Assembly (NCBI GenBank): GCA_035547915.1
Contig: DASZTS010000036.1
Span: 1-33,266, forward strand
Direction: 5' to 3'
Length of the DNA stretch: 33,266 bases
DNA from: DASSFG01 sp035547915
Lineage (GTDB): Bacteria > Planctomycetota > Planctomycetia > Pirellulales > JAICIG01
The position numbers were made by a program, and so were the translations under genes. The notes beneath the pieces were generated by a model. It saw nothing but the letters and a program-made list of their open reading frames with translations. It ran no database searches and was not told the origin of the DNA. Below, in pieces: positions 9,287 to 17,080 of the stretch. Numbering within the stretch: the stretch's first letter is position 1; each line of letters opens with the position of its first letter.

Positions 9287-10351
9287 TCACTCGGTTACCT
9301 GCGGTAGAAGCCGCGCGAGCCGCGCCTCAAGCTCGTCGCCGCCGGCCGAGATTTCGAGCCCGATGGCTAACGCCCAGAGCGGGCGGCCGCCGATGTCGTT
9401 GAGCCTCAACTTGACCAGATCCTTGGCGGTGCAGACCAGGGCCGCGACGTCGAGCGCCGCGGACCACGCGGCCAGGCCCGCTACGTCGTCGCGCGTGTAG
9501 GCGTGATGGTCGGCGAACTCGCGCAGGTCGACGACCTCCGCCCCGACGCGCGCCAACGTGCGGCGAAAGCCGGCCGGATTACCGATGCCACAGAACGCGG
9601 CCACGCGGCGGTCGGCGATGGCCTCGATCGCTTCCTGCCGGCCGTCGGCCGCCACCAACCCCAGCGGTCGATGCTCGGCCTCGATCCACGTCGCGCGACG
9701 CGCATCGCCACGGGCCTGGACGGCGATCGCGGCGCGCTCGCCGGTGTCGACCAGGTCGGCGCGAGACAAGACGACGATGTCGGCCCGCGACAATCCGCCG
9801 AGTGGTTCACGCAGCGTGCCGCGCGGGAAGACGTGCCCGAAGCCGAACGGCTCCAAGGCATCGAGCAGCACGATATCGAGGTCGCGCGCCAGTCGGCGAT
9901 GCTGAAAGCCGTCGTCCAGCAGAATGAGCTGGCTTTCGAACTCTTCGATCGCCATCTTTGCGGCAGCCACGCGGTCGGCGTTTTGCACGTGCGGCACGTC
10001 CGGCAGCCGCTCTTCCAGCTCGAGCGCCTCATCGTTGGCCGCCCCCTGTTCGGCTCCATAGCCCCGGCTGACGAGCGCCACGCGCACGTTGCGGGCCCGG
10101 TACCAGCGGGCCAGCCATTCGACCATCGGCGTCTTGCCCGTGCCGCCCAGCGTGATGTTACCCACGCTGATGACGGGCACGCCGACGCGCTCGATACGGG
10201 CACGGCCCGAATCGTAACGAAAATTCCGCCAGCGCATGGCGGCGGCATAGCCCGTCTCGGCACCACGTAGCAAGGTCCGCATCACGGCAGCCGACAGGCC
10301 ACGGCGTCGGCCGCTGACGAGATCGCGAAAGGCGGTGGGCTGCAAAGACAC
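9287..10351 (-). CDS. lpxK: Tetraacyldisaccharide 4'-kinase
   Basis: The product is 354 residues, a normal length for LpxK. This inner-membrane kinase phosphorylates the 4' position of the lipid A disaccharide precursor in lipid A synthesis. The Walker A motif GNITLGGTGKTP is at residues 64-75, followed by the LpxK-type VSRGYG and the conserved Asp-Asp-Gly-Phe-Gln-His-Arg block at 146-152. The start codon appears to be GTG at 10351; ATG 10282 would cut away part of the N-terminal membrane-associated segment. The gene lies 27 bp behind the isocitrate dehydrogenase gene and is probably co-transcribed with it, although the two act in unrelated pathways. Its presence supports an LPS-containing outer membrane. 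Confidence 0.95.
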   Translation of the reverse strand: MSLQPTAFRDLVSGRRRGLSAAVMRTLLRGAETGYAAAMRWRNFRYDSGRARIERVGVPVISVGNITLGGTGKTPMVEWLARWYRARNVRVALVSRGYGAEQGAANDEALELEERLPDVPHVQNADRVAAAKMAIEEFESQLILLDDGFQHRRLARDLDIVLLDALEPFGFGHVFPRGTLREPLGGLSRADIVVLSRADLVDTGERAAIAVQARGDARRATWIEAEHRPLGLVAADGRQEAIEAIADRRVAAFCGIGNPAGFRRTLARVGAEVVDLREFADHHAYTRDDVAGLAAWSAALDVAALVCTAKDLVKLRLNDIGGRPLWALAIGLEISAGGDELEARLARLLPQVTE

Positions 10352-10378
10352 GGGCTGTAGGCGACTCGCCGCCAGCTC

Positions 10379-11476
10379 TTACTTCAACTTCGCACAGATC
10401 GCTTCGGCCATCTCGCGGGTGCCGACGGCCGTCGGATCGTTGCGGTTAGGCTTGAGATCGTAGGTCACCGATTTACCGGCGGCGATCACGTCGGCCACGG
10501 CTTTTTCCAGCCGATCGGCGGCGTCGGTCTCGCCCAGGTGCCGCAGCATGAGCATGCCCGATAGGATGAGCGCCGTGGGATTCACCTTGTTCTGCCCTTT
10601 GTACTTCGGTGCACTGCCGTGCGTCGCCTCGAAGACGGCGCCGGCGGGACCGATGTTCGCGCCCGGCGCCACGCCGAGCCCGCCCACGAGGCCGGCTGCC
10701 AGGTCGCTGACGATGTCGCCGTACAGGTTTTCGAGCACGAGTACGTCGTACAGTTCGGGCTTCTGCACGAGCTGCATGCACATGTTGTCGACGATGCGGT
10801 CCTCGAATTCTATGTCAGCGTATTCCGTGGCCACCTTCCGCGACACTTCGAGCCAGAGCCCGTCGGTGTGCTTCATGATATTCGCCTTGTGGACGCAGGT
10901 CACCTTCTTGCGGCCGTTGGCCCGGGCATAATCGAACGCGCAGCGCACGATCCGCTCGGTGCCCGAGACGCTGATCGGCTTGATCGAGATGCCCGTCTCC
11001 TGCGCCGCCGTTTTTACCTTGCGCTCGGGCGAGATCTGGTTGATGAAGTCGACGAGTTTGCCGGTCTCGGGCTTGCCGCGCTCGAACTCGATCCCCGCGT
11101 AAAGATCTTCGGTGTTCTCGCGGACGATTACGATGTCGACCGGCACGTCGTTGAAGAACGTACGCACACCCGGGTACTGCTTGCACGGCCGGATGCAGGC
11201 AAACAGGCCGAGTGCCTGGCGGAGATGGACGTTGATGCTGCGGAAACCGGTACCGACCGGCGTGGTGATCGGCGCCTTCAAGGCACAGCGCGTGCGGCGG
11301 ACGCTTTCCATCACGGCGTCGGGCAGCGGCGTGCCGGTGCGCTCCATGACGTCGACGCCCGCTTCTTGCACGTCCCAATGAATTTTCACGCCCGTGGCAT
11401 CGATACAGCGCCGGGTCGCCTCGGCCAGTTCGGGGCCGGTGCCGTCGCCCGTAATCAGCGTCACTTCATGAGCCAT
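10379..11476 (-). CDS. icd: Isocitrate dehydrogenase (short, isopropylmalate-dehydrogenase-like type)
   Basis: The product is 365 residues and belongs to the beta-decarboxylating dehydrogenases, which oxidise isocitrate to 2-oxoglutarate in the TCA cycle. The substrate loop contains Ser80-x-Asn82-x-x-x-Arg86 followed by IRPCKQYPG, which matches isocitrate rather than isopropylmalate enzymes. The block RENTEDLYAGIEFERG (from Arg119) and a C-terminal ENLYGDIVSDLAAGLVGGLG metal/cofactor region are intact. The length resembles the NAD-type mitochondrial and thermophile enzymes more than the ~415-residue E. coli enzyme. Whether it uses NAD or NADP I cannot settle by eye. The start is ATG 11476, after an aagg site. 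It is followed 27 bp later by lpxK; the upstream gap to the aminotransferase is 111 bp. Confidence 0.9.
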   Translation of the reverse strand: MAHEVTLITGDGTGPELAEATRRCIDATGVKIHWDVQEAGVDVMERTGTPLPDAVMESVRRTRCALKAPITTPVGTGFRSINVHLRQALGLFACIRPCKQYPGVRTFFNDVPVDIVIVRENTEDLYAGIEFERGKPETGKLVDFINQISPERKVKTAAQETGISIKPISVSGTERIVRCAFDYARANGRKKVTCVHKANIMKHTDGLWLEVSRKVATEYADIEFEDRIVDNMCMQLVQKPELYDVLVLENLYGDIVSDLAAGLVGGLGVAPGANIGPAGAVFEATHGSAPKYKGQNKVNPTALILSGMLMLRHLGETDAADRLEKAVADVIAAGKSVTYDLKPNRNDPTAVGTREMAEAICAKLK

Positions 11477-11587
11477 CGCACAGAACCTTTTTGCAGAACA
11501 GGAGATGCGCTAAGCCGGCAGGCTAGCAAATGCCGCGCTCAGCGTCAAACGTGGTCGCCGAGCCGCCGACCAACACATGCGCGTCCA

Positions 11588-12784
11588 TTACGACGGGCTT
11601 TTCAAAAACGCTTCGATACGTTCAAAACCCTGTTGGAGATTTTCGAGGCTGGTGGCGAAGGAGATCCTCGCATACCCCTCGGCGCCGAAGGCCGACCCCA
11701 TGACGGTGGCTACGCTCTGCTGCGAAAGGAGCTCCAAGCACCACTGCCTCGAGTTGTCGACCCGCGCGCCGCAATACGTGCGGCCAAGGTGGGCCTTGAT
11801 GTTGATGAACGCATAGAAGGCGCCGCCCATCTCGCAGCAGCTCAGCTTGGGCAGTTTTTGCAGTTGTTGCCGCACGAAGTCGCGCCGCCGGCTGAACTCG
11901 GCCAGCATCTGGTCGACGCACTCCTGCGGTCCTTCCAGCGCCGCGAGAGCGGCGTATTGGCTGACGCTCGACGGGTTCGACGTCTCCTGACTTTGCAGGC
12001 TGTCCATCGCCTTGGCCACGTTCAAGGGCGAGAGCGTCCAGCCGATGCGCCACCCTGTCATGGCGTAGGCCTTGCTCACACCGTTGACCGTAATCGTCCG
12101 CTCGGCCAGCCCGGGCCGCACGGTGGCGAAGCTGGCGAAGCGGTGCCCGCCATAGACCAGCCGCTCGTAGATCTCGTCGGCCACCACCACGAGGTTCTTT
12201 TCCAGCACCACGTCGGCGAGCGCCGCCAGCTCGGCCGGCGAATAGAGACTGCCGGTGGGATTCGAGGGGGAACAGAGGAGCAGGATCTTGGTCTTCGGTG
12301 TCACGGCGGCCCGCAAGGCCGTAGGGGTGAGCTTGAAATCGTCTTCCTCGCGCGTCTCCACGATCACCGGCCGTGCGCCCGTCAGCTTGACCAATTCGGC
12401 ATAGCTCACCCAGTAGGGGGCGGGGATGATCACTTCGTCGCCCGGATCACAGAGCACGGTAAAGAGGTTGTGCAGCGAGTGCTTGGCCCCGTTCGAGACG
12501 ACCACCTGTTGTGGCGAGTATTCGAGCCCGTGCCGCTTTTGGTAGCTGCGGGCGACGGCCGCGCGCAGCTCGGGAATGCCCGCCACGGGGGTGTAGTGGG
12601 TATGGCCGGCGTTCATGGCCTTGGTCGCTGCCTGGCGAATGTGCTCGGGCGTGGTGAAATCGGGCTCGCCGACGCTGAAATCGAATACGGTTTTGCCGGC
12701 CGCCTTGAGTTCTTTGGCTTTGCCGGCCATGGCCAGCGTTGCCGACGGTTCGAGGGCCTGGATCAAGCGCGAGATCGTGGGCAT
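11588..12784 (-). CDS. Class I pyridoxal-phosphate aminotransferase, aspartate type
   Basis: The product is 398 residues and closely resembles the Ib subgroup of aspartate aminotransferases (Thermus and Bacillus AspC type, also prephenate/aspartate transaminases). These move the amino group between aspartate or related acids and 2-oxoglutarate. The family marks are FSVGEPDF near residue 36, the cofactor-binding SNGAKHSL and PAPYWVSY, the CSPSNPTG block, DEIYERLVYGG, the lysine of VSKAYAMTGWRIGW at about 238, and the C-terminal Arg in ARISFA. All catalytic positions look intact. The start is ATG 12784, giving a normal N-terminus. It may share a transcript with the isocitrate dehydrogenase gene 111 bp downstream; 2-oxoglutarate would then link the two products. 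Confidence 0.92.
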   Translation of the reverse strand: MPTISRLIQALEPSATLAMAGKAKELKAAGKTVFDFSVGEPDFTTPEHIRQAATKAMNAGHTHYTPVAGIPELRAAVARSYQKRHGLEYSPQQVVVSNGAKHSLHNLFTVLCDPGDEVIIPAPYWVSYAELVKLTGARPVIVETREEDDFKLTPTALRAAVTPKTKILLLCSPSNPTGSLYSPAELAALADVVLEKNLVVVADEIYERLVYGGHRFASFATVRPGLAERTITVNGVSKAYAMTGWRIGWTLSPLNVAKAMDSLQSQETSNPSSVSQYAALAALEGPQECVDQMLAEFSRRRDFVRQQLQKLPKLSCCEMGGAFYAFINIKAHLGRTYCGARVDNSRQWCLELLSQQSVATVMGSAFGAEGYARISFATSLENLQQGFERIEAFLKSPS

Positions 12785-12902
12785 GGGTAGGTCAGATTGC
12801 GGGCGTGTTGCGGAAACCCGGTTCGTTCGATCGCGACCAGCGGGTAGGACAAATATGGTAGCTGTCCGGTTCGTTTGCCGAAAGGGACACGGGACGCCTC
12901 CT

Positions 12903-13667
12903 CTACGATGCCGGCTCCGCGCGATACTTCAAGATGCGGACGCTTTCGATCGTAATCATCCCCTCTTGCACGGTTTCGTCGAGAAATGGCAGCAAGGTTT
13001 GCAGCTTGTCGGCCGTGTCGACGACCTCGACGACAATCGGCAGGTCTGTTGATACGTCCAATACACGGCTGCTGTGGATGCGGTTGGCTGCGCCGAACCC
13101 CATCGTGCCGTGTAAGACTGTGGCCCCTGCCAACCCGAGTTCGTGGGCCTTCGCGACAATCGCTCGGAACAGCGGTTGGCCCTGCCAGGTATCCGATTCG
13201 CCGATGAACACGCGGAGCAGTTGGCCGTCTTCGCTCAGTTTCATGATGGGGAGGTCCTCCGCGGTCGGAACAGTGGAGAGATCGGCAACGGTGCCGGGAA
13301 GCTGTAGGTGTTGGCGTGCAATCTCGGCCCCTGTAGTGTTCTCGCGATACAGGAGCACATGCGCCCGCTCGAGGGTGACGAGACCCTCGGGAACGATGTC
13401 TCGAAGCGTTGTCAGAAAGGGGCCGATGCGTGCTGCGCTATCGATGATCTCCACGATCACCGGCACGCGTTCGACGAGCGACCAACGGCCCGGGCAAAGC
13501 AATTCGCCGGTTACATCCAGACCGCACGTGGCGCGGAGGAGGGTTGCTCCGTTCAAGCCGGCGGTCTTGGCTCGCTCGACGACCGCTTCGGCGGCGGTTT
13601 GCCAGCCGTACTTATCGGTGCTCCGTAACAACACACGAAGCAGGAGTTGTTCGCCTTGGAGCTTCAT
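12903..13667 (-). CDS. Tandem DUF190 (PII-like fold) protein
   Basis: The product is 254 residues and contains two copies of a ~105-residue domain. Copy one runs from about residue 1 to 108 and copy two from about 141 to 250. Each begins MKL-x-x-x-x-LLRV, contains GL-x-GATxL and ends in a V-x-L-x-Y/K-R strand after (I/V)xVE-I/V-x-D. DUF190 proteins are usually one domain of about 110 residues with a ferredoxin-like fold related to PII signal proteins, and are often encoded beside crcB. The ATG at 13667 comes one base after the TGA of crcB, so the two genes are translationally coupled. The open frame continues upstream to 13817 only as an antisense-like shadow of crcB. A role in sensing or regulating fluoride export is inference from context. 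Confidence 0.85.
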   Translation of the reverse strand: MKLQGEQLLLRVLLRSTDKYGWQTAAEAVVERAKTAGLNGATLLRATCGLDVTGELLCPGRWSLVERVPVIVEIIDSAARIGPFLTTLRDIVPEGLVTLERAHVLLYRENTTGAEIARQHLQLPGTVADLSTVPTAEDLPIMKLSEDGQLLRVFIGESDTWQGQPLFRAIVAKAHELGLAGATVLHGTMGFGAANRIHSSRVLDVSTDLPIVVEVVDTADKLQTLLPFLDETVQEGMITIESVRILKYRAEPAS

Positions 13668-13668
13668 G

Positions 13669-14070
13669 TCAGGCCCGAGCCAGGGAGACGCCCCACCGCA
13701 CCGCCAGGAGCCCGAGTACGACGCTGAGCAGCAGATACAGCGTTGCGGCGAACGATTCTCCGTCGCGGAACAATCCGTGTGCTTCCCATTCGAACGTCGA
13801 AAACGTCGTATAGGCACCGGTGAATCCCACGGCGATCATCAACCGCAGATCGTCGGGACGCAGCCACGGGTGCTCGCTCAGCACCATGCGATCGGCGAGC
13901 AGCGTCAGAAACCAGCCGAGGAACAGGCTTCCGCTGATGTTGATGACGAATGTGCCGTAAGGCAAGGCGGTGCCCAGGAGCCTCGCAGCACCGGTGCCGA
14001 TGCCCCACCGCAGCAAGCCCCCGCACGCCGACCCGAAGGCCACCAAACCGATCTGAAACAGTAGCCGCAT
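13669..14070 (-). CDS. crcB: Fluoride channel CrcB (Fluc)
   Basis: The product is 133 residues with four predicted membrane helices. Fluc channels work as dual-topology dimers that let fluoride leave the cytoplasm. The conserved positions are present: GGLLRW near residues 17-22, the TFVINISGS block with Asn44, and GFTGAYTTFSTF at 82-93, which holds the pore phenylalanines and the Ser/Thr track. The start is ATG 14070. The stop overlaps the regulatory context of the tandem DUF190 gene (one base apart). I looked in the 226 bp upstream for a fluoride riboswitch and saw no convincing match. Confidence 0.95.
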   Translation of the reverse strand: MRLLFQIGLVAFGSACGGLLRWGIGTGAARLLGTALPYGTFVINISGSLFLGWFLTLLADRMVLSEHPWLRPDDLRLMIAVGFTGAYTTFSTFEWEAHGLFRDGESFAATLYLLLSVVLGLLAVRWGVSLARA

Positions 14071-14296
14071 GCTTGCGCTCCCGCGAAAGGCCCCGCGCAG
14101 TCAGTCTACACAAAGGTTCGATCGTGTTCCGGATCCTCGCCCTCGTTGCAGCAGAGCACGAACCGCCGGCGGCGGCTCTCAGGGCCGTGAACATGCCCCG
14201 GTTGTAGCCCCGTTCCGACACCGCGCAACCGACACCGCGCAACGCAAACGTGAATTCAGCCGGGAGGTAACTGCGTCCGTGTCTCAAGCCTTCTGG

Positions 14297-14644
14297 CTAC
14301 CGAACGCGAATTGTTTCGCGGATCGCATGGAAGGCGACGACGGCTAGAATGGCCAGAAACGGCACAAGACCGAAGATGTCGGCGAAGTGGCCGAGGAGGC
14401 CCTGCAACAGACCAGCCACCGCCGCCGGGACCAGGGCGATTCCCAGGCCGATCAGAGCGCCGCGCAGGGGCTGGCGCGACAGGCCGGCGCCTCCGAAACC
14501 GAAAGCCGGGAAAAGCCACATCGCCCACGCAGGGCTCTCTATGATGCAATCGGGGACCGACTCGGTGGCGGCGATTTCCGCGATCATGAGAAACAGGATT
14601 GCGATCGGTATGCAGTCATCATTGAAGCGAAACGGCCGGCGCAT
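14297..14644 (-). CDS. Small hypothetical membrane protein
   Basis: The product is 115 residues. I do not recognise a family. It has up to four hydrophobic segments (roughly residues 11-27, 40-58, 63-85 and 90-107), a positively charged N-terminus and a Gly/Ala-rich third segment. This pattern is far more like a real membrane protein than a shadow frame. No strong ribosome-binding site precedes ATG 14644. It lies 226 bp upstream of crcB on the same strand, so co-transcription is possible but not shown. Confidence 0.6.
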   Translation of the reverse strand: MRRPFRFNDDCIPIAILFLMIAEIAATESVPDCIIESPAWAMWLFPAFGFGGAGLSRQPLRGALIGLGIALVPAAVAGLLQGLLGHFADIFGLVPFLAILAVVAFHAIRETIRVR

Positions 14645-14862
14645 GAGGGTAATCTACCGCGATTGTGAACCGATGACCGCATTTTCTTTCTTCGTAGCGC
14701 GGCGGGCGATATTCTGGAGGGAACCACGACAACTTTCTCTCTCCCGCGACGCGAGGTTCTCTAACGCGCGGGTTGCTAGCTGCGGTTTCCGCGCTCAGTT
14801 CTCGGCGTGCGACGCGTGCCATCTGACGGCAGATCCACGATTCATCAACAAAAAATCTCTGC

Positions 14863-14890
14863 TTGACATATTCCTATATAGGAATACAAT
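14863..14890 (+). promoter_or_regulatory. Near-consensus promoter with palindromic operator, likely leaderless
   Basis: The -35 hexamer ttgaca (14863-14868) and the -10 hexamer tacaat (14885-14890) are 16 bp apart. The spacer is almost filled by a perfect 16-bp palindrome, attcctatataggaat (14870-14885). The ATG of the ArsR-like gene begins at 14897, seven bases after the -10, so transcription would start at or next to the start codon. A repressor dimer bound to the palindrome would block RNA polymerase; the ArsR-like product is the obvious candidate, by inference. Confidence 0.8.
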
Positions 14891-14896
14891 CTGGAC

Positions 14897-15265
14897 ATGT
14901 CGCGTTCACCGACTGCCGATGTCTACAACGCCTTGGCCGAATCTCGCCAGCGACAGATCGTGGAGTTGCTCGCACCGCGCGCGGCGCGAGGAAAGCCAGT
15001 CGTAGTGCTGAACCTGCCGCGGCCGGCCGCCGCGAAACATCTGTACGCGCTGTGTACGGTCGGCCTGGTCGTGGTGATCCAGCAGGGCAGACGGCGCGTT
15101 GACCAACTCCAGGCAGAGAGGCCGAAGACGGTGCACGACTGGGGTAGGTTCTTCGAAGAGCTCTGGAACGATCGACTCCATCGCATCAAGGAGCGCGCCG
15201 AGCACCGAGCGCGTACACGACAACAACCACCCATCATCCCCAAACCCCGGAAAGGAAAGCCATGA
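14897..15265 (+). CDS. ArsR-family transcriptional regulator, shortened HTH
   Basis: The product is 122 residues. It resembles the ArsR subfamily that is usually encoded next to SRPBCC (AHSA1) proteins: N-terminal SPTADVYNALAE, then RQRQIVELL, AAAKHLYAL for the recognition helix, a GLVVVIQQGRRR wing, and the C-terminal HDWGRFFEELWNDRL block. Compared with the usual spacing, about four residues are missing between the second helix and the LPRPAAAKHL recognition helix. It also lacks the cysteine metal-site pattern. The gene follows a strong promoter with a palindrome and overlaps the next gene by ATGA (15262-15265). I infer an autorepressor of the operon; the shortened HTH makes actual DNA binding uncertain. 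Confidence 0.8.
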   Translation: MSRSPTADVYNALAESRQRQIVELLAPRAARGKPVVVLNLPRPAAAKHLYALCTVGLVVVIQQGRRRVDQLQAERPKTVHDWGRFFEELWNDRLHRIKERAEHRARTRQQPPIIPKPRKGKP

Positions 15266-15732
15266 AAGCGACCAACGAAAAACAATCCATCGACTCCTTC
15301 GAGGTCGGCATGGAGATCGAGATCGCGGCACCGATCGATCTTGCCTTCGAAGCCATGCTGGAGCAGTTGGGACCCGAGGGGCAGATGCCGGACGGCAAAC
15401 CGTTTCCGATGAAGATCGAGACCTGGCCCGGCGGACGCTGGTACCGCGACCTCGGCAACAACTCCGGACACCTGTGGGGCCATGTGCAGGTGATCAAGCC
15501 GCCCACGCTGTTGGAGATCTGCGGACCGTTGATGATGTCGTATCCGGCGATCAATCACCTGCAATACCGCTTCAAGGCGGAGGGAAACCTAACGCGGCTC
15601 GCTCTCCTGCACCGCGGCATGGGATTGATCTCGCCCGACCATGGCGAGCGCCTGTCCGAAGGGTGGGGCTACTGGCTGGACCGTATTCGCGAGCTGGCCG
15701 AGGGCAAACAACGGAAGGGGTCGCGCTCATGA
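15262..15732 (+). CDS. SRPBCC domain protein (AHSA1-like)
   Basis: The product is 156 residues and has the START/Bet v1-like SRPBCC fold pattern. An EIEIAAPIDLAFEAMLEQLG opening is followed by KIETWPGGRWYRDLG, GHVQVIKPPTLLEICGPL, an antiparallel strand block and a long C-terminal helix (EGWGYWLDRIRELAEG). Such proteins hold a hydrophobic cavity and bind small ligands; the ligand is unknown here. The gene has a good ribosome-binding site (aaagga) and overlaps its neighbours on both sides by ATGA. It is therefore the central gene of a coupled three-gene operon with the ArsR-like regulator upstream and a CPxC membrane protein downstream. Confidence 0.87.
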   Translation: MKATNEKQSIDSFEVGMEIEIAAPIDLAFEAMLEQLGPEGQMPDGKPFPMKIETWPGGRWYRDLGNNSGHLWGHVQVIKPPTLLEICGPLMMSYPAINHLQYRFKAEGNLTRLALLHRGMGLISPDHGERLSEGWGYWLDRIRELAEGKQRKGSRS

Positions 15733-16010
15733 GTGCTTGTTGCCAAGTGGCTGCCGACCGAAACACGCCGGCGCGGGTAAGCAGGATCCGCGAGATTCTT
15801 GCCTGGGCCGTTCCGAGCGCCGTCTTGGTGTTGGTGCCCAAGTGTCCGGTCTGCCTGGCGGCCCACGTGACGTTGTGGACCGGACTCGGCCTCTCGCTTT
15901 CGACGGCAAGCTACCTGCGCTGGGCGCTGTTGTCCATCTGTCTCGCCTCGCTGGTGTTTCTGATTCTGGCACGGCTGCCCCGACTGGCGGCAGTTCTCAA
16001 AAGTGGCTGA
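15729..16010 (+). CDS. Small CPxC membrane protein
   Basis: The product is 93 residues, starting at ATG 15729, which overlaps the SRPBCC stop codon (ATGA). It has Cys4-Cys5 at the N-terminus, a first hydrophobic segment at about 24-37, a KCPVCLAAHV motif (a vicinal Cys-Pro-x-Cys pair) at about 38-47, and further hydrophobic stretches to about residue 85. The size and CPxC-in-membrane layout recall small metal or thiol transport proteins such as the MerT/MerC group, but I cannot assign it to them. Because it is coupled to the ArsR/SRPBCC pair, it is probably produced in response to the same signal. Confidence 0.8.
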   Translation: MSACCQVAADRNTPARVSRIREILAWAVPSAVLVLVPKCPVCLAAHVTLWTGLGLSLSTASYLRWALLSICLASLVFLILARLPRLAAVLKSG

Positions 16011-16050
16011 CAAGCGTTAATTCATATAACTCTTACAAGGAGATCGAACC

Positions 16051-16857
16051 ATGTCGCAACGGATCGTCAATCGAGAGGAATGGCTAGCAGCCCGGCTCGC
16101 GCTGCTCAGGGAAGAGAAGGAGCTGACGTGGCGCAGCGACGAGTTGGCCCGGCAACGGCAGGAACTGCCGTGGGTGCGGGTCGACAAGGAGTATCGCTTC
16201 GAAACCGAGGAAGGAACGGCTTCGCTGGCAGACCTCTTCGAAGGACGCTCGCAGCTCCTCATCTACCACTTCATGTTCGGTCCCGACTACGAGGCGGGGT
16301 GCCCTTCCTGTTCGTCGATCGCGGACGGCTTCGACGGCTTCGTGGTTCACCTGGCGAACCACGACGTCGCGCTCTCGGCCGTATCGCGGGCGCCGTTCTT
16401 CAAGCTCCAGACCTACAAGCGGCGGATGGGGTGGACGTTTCCGTGGGCCTCGTCGCACGATAGCGATTTCAACTCCGACTTCAACGTCTCGTTCAGCGAG
16501 GAGGAGCAGCGCGCGGGAGGCATCGAGTACAACTATCGACGCGGTGGCCACATCATGGACGCGGCAGCCGTCGCGGAACCCGTGGCCCAATTCGCAGCCA
16601 TGTGCGGCACCGACGCGGCCACCTACACGCGCGACAGGCCGGGCATGAGCGCGTTCGTGCTCGAAGGGGGCGTGATCTACCACACGTATTCCACCTATGC
16701 GCGCGGGCTCGATGCCCTGTGGGGCATGTATCAATGGCTCGACCGCGCCCCGAAGGGACGCAACGAAACGGGCGTTTGGTGGCGCCGCCGCGACGAATAC
16801 GGGCCGCTGCCCCAGAACGTCGGTTTGTGTTGCCATGCGGCCCAGACACGACCTTGA
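16051..16857 (+). CDS. DUF899 thioredoxin-fold protein
   Basis: The product is 268 residues and has the DUF899 signature: an N-terminal EEWLAARLALLREEKELTWRSDEL helix, PWVRVDKEYRFE, LLIYHFMFGPDY, and the Cys84-Pro-Ser-Cys87 pair in the position of a thioredoxin-like active site. It continues with SRAPFFKLQTYKRRMGW, SDFNSDFNVSF and the C-terminal WWRRRDEY block. It probably has a thioredoxin-like fold; the reaction is unknown. A strong aaggaga site precedes ATG 16051, 40 bp after the CPxC membrane protein, so it is likely the fourth gene of the ArsR/SRPBCC operon. A 7-bp stem (17002-17022) lies about 145 bp downstream. Confidence 0.9.
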   Translation: MSQRIVNREEWLAARLALLREEKELTWRSDELARQRQELPWVRVDKEYRFETEEGTASLADLFEGRSQLLIYHFMFGPDYEAGCPSCSSIADGFDGFVVHLANHDVALSAVSRAPFFKLQTYKRRMGWTFPWASSHDSDFNSDFNVSFSEEEQRAGGIEYNYRRGGHIMDAAAVAEPVAQFAAMCGTDAATYTRDRPGMSAFVLEGGVIYHTYSTYARGLDALWGMYQWLDRAPKGRNETGVWWRRRDEYGPLPQNVGLCCHAAQTRP

Positions 16858-16952
16858 ATCCACGGTGCTCTGGCCGCGAGTGGGGGTGCTCACCGGAGGC
16901 CGTTCACCTGTGGCCGTCGGCGAAAACATTCTTGTTGCATTGCTGCTGGCCA

Positions 16953-16980
16953 TTGACAGCAAAGAACTTGCGATGAGAAT
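16953..16980 (+). promoter_or_regulatory. Possible promoter for inositol-3-phosphate synthase
   Basis: A perfect -35 ttgaca (16953-16958) lies 16 bp before gagaat (16975-16980), which matches four of six -10 positions. This would give a leader of about 90 bases, with a stem-loop (cccgcct / aggcggg, 17002-17022) inside it. The stem could instead be a terminator of the preceding DUF899 gene, but it has no T-tract. Confidence 0.35.
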
Positions 16981-17080
16981 GGGGCTTTTCCGCCGCATCG
17001 TCCCGCCTGCTTAAGAGGCGGGCGGCCGCGCCCCGCCCGGCTGCCATCTCGGCCGCCCAGACTCGCGTAGACATAACGAC

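Noticed and set aside
10619..12790. Long open frame on the plus strand (723 codons) opposite icd and the aminotransferase
   Set aside because: It is a GC-rich antisense shadow: His/Arg/Gly-rich, with no domain. Both genes on the other strand are clear. The same applies to 245-1549, 1795-3462 and 4729-6462.
14071..14296. Fluoride riboswitch upstream of crcB
   Set aside because: I read the minus strand for the conserved GAUG-containing pseudoknot pattern and found no convincing match. A covariance search would be needed to exclude a divergent copy.
14897..15265. ArsR-like gene as a frameshifted pseudogene
   Set aside because: The frame is intact from a good promoter to an ATGA-coupled stop, and both halves of the family pattern are in one frame; only an in-frame loss of about four residues is suggested.
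17002..17022. Rho-independent terminator after DUF899
   Set aside because: A 7-bp stem is present but there is no T-tract, and it could equally lie in the leader of the next gene.
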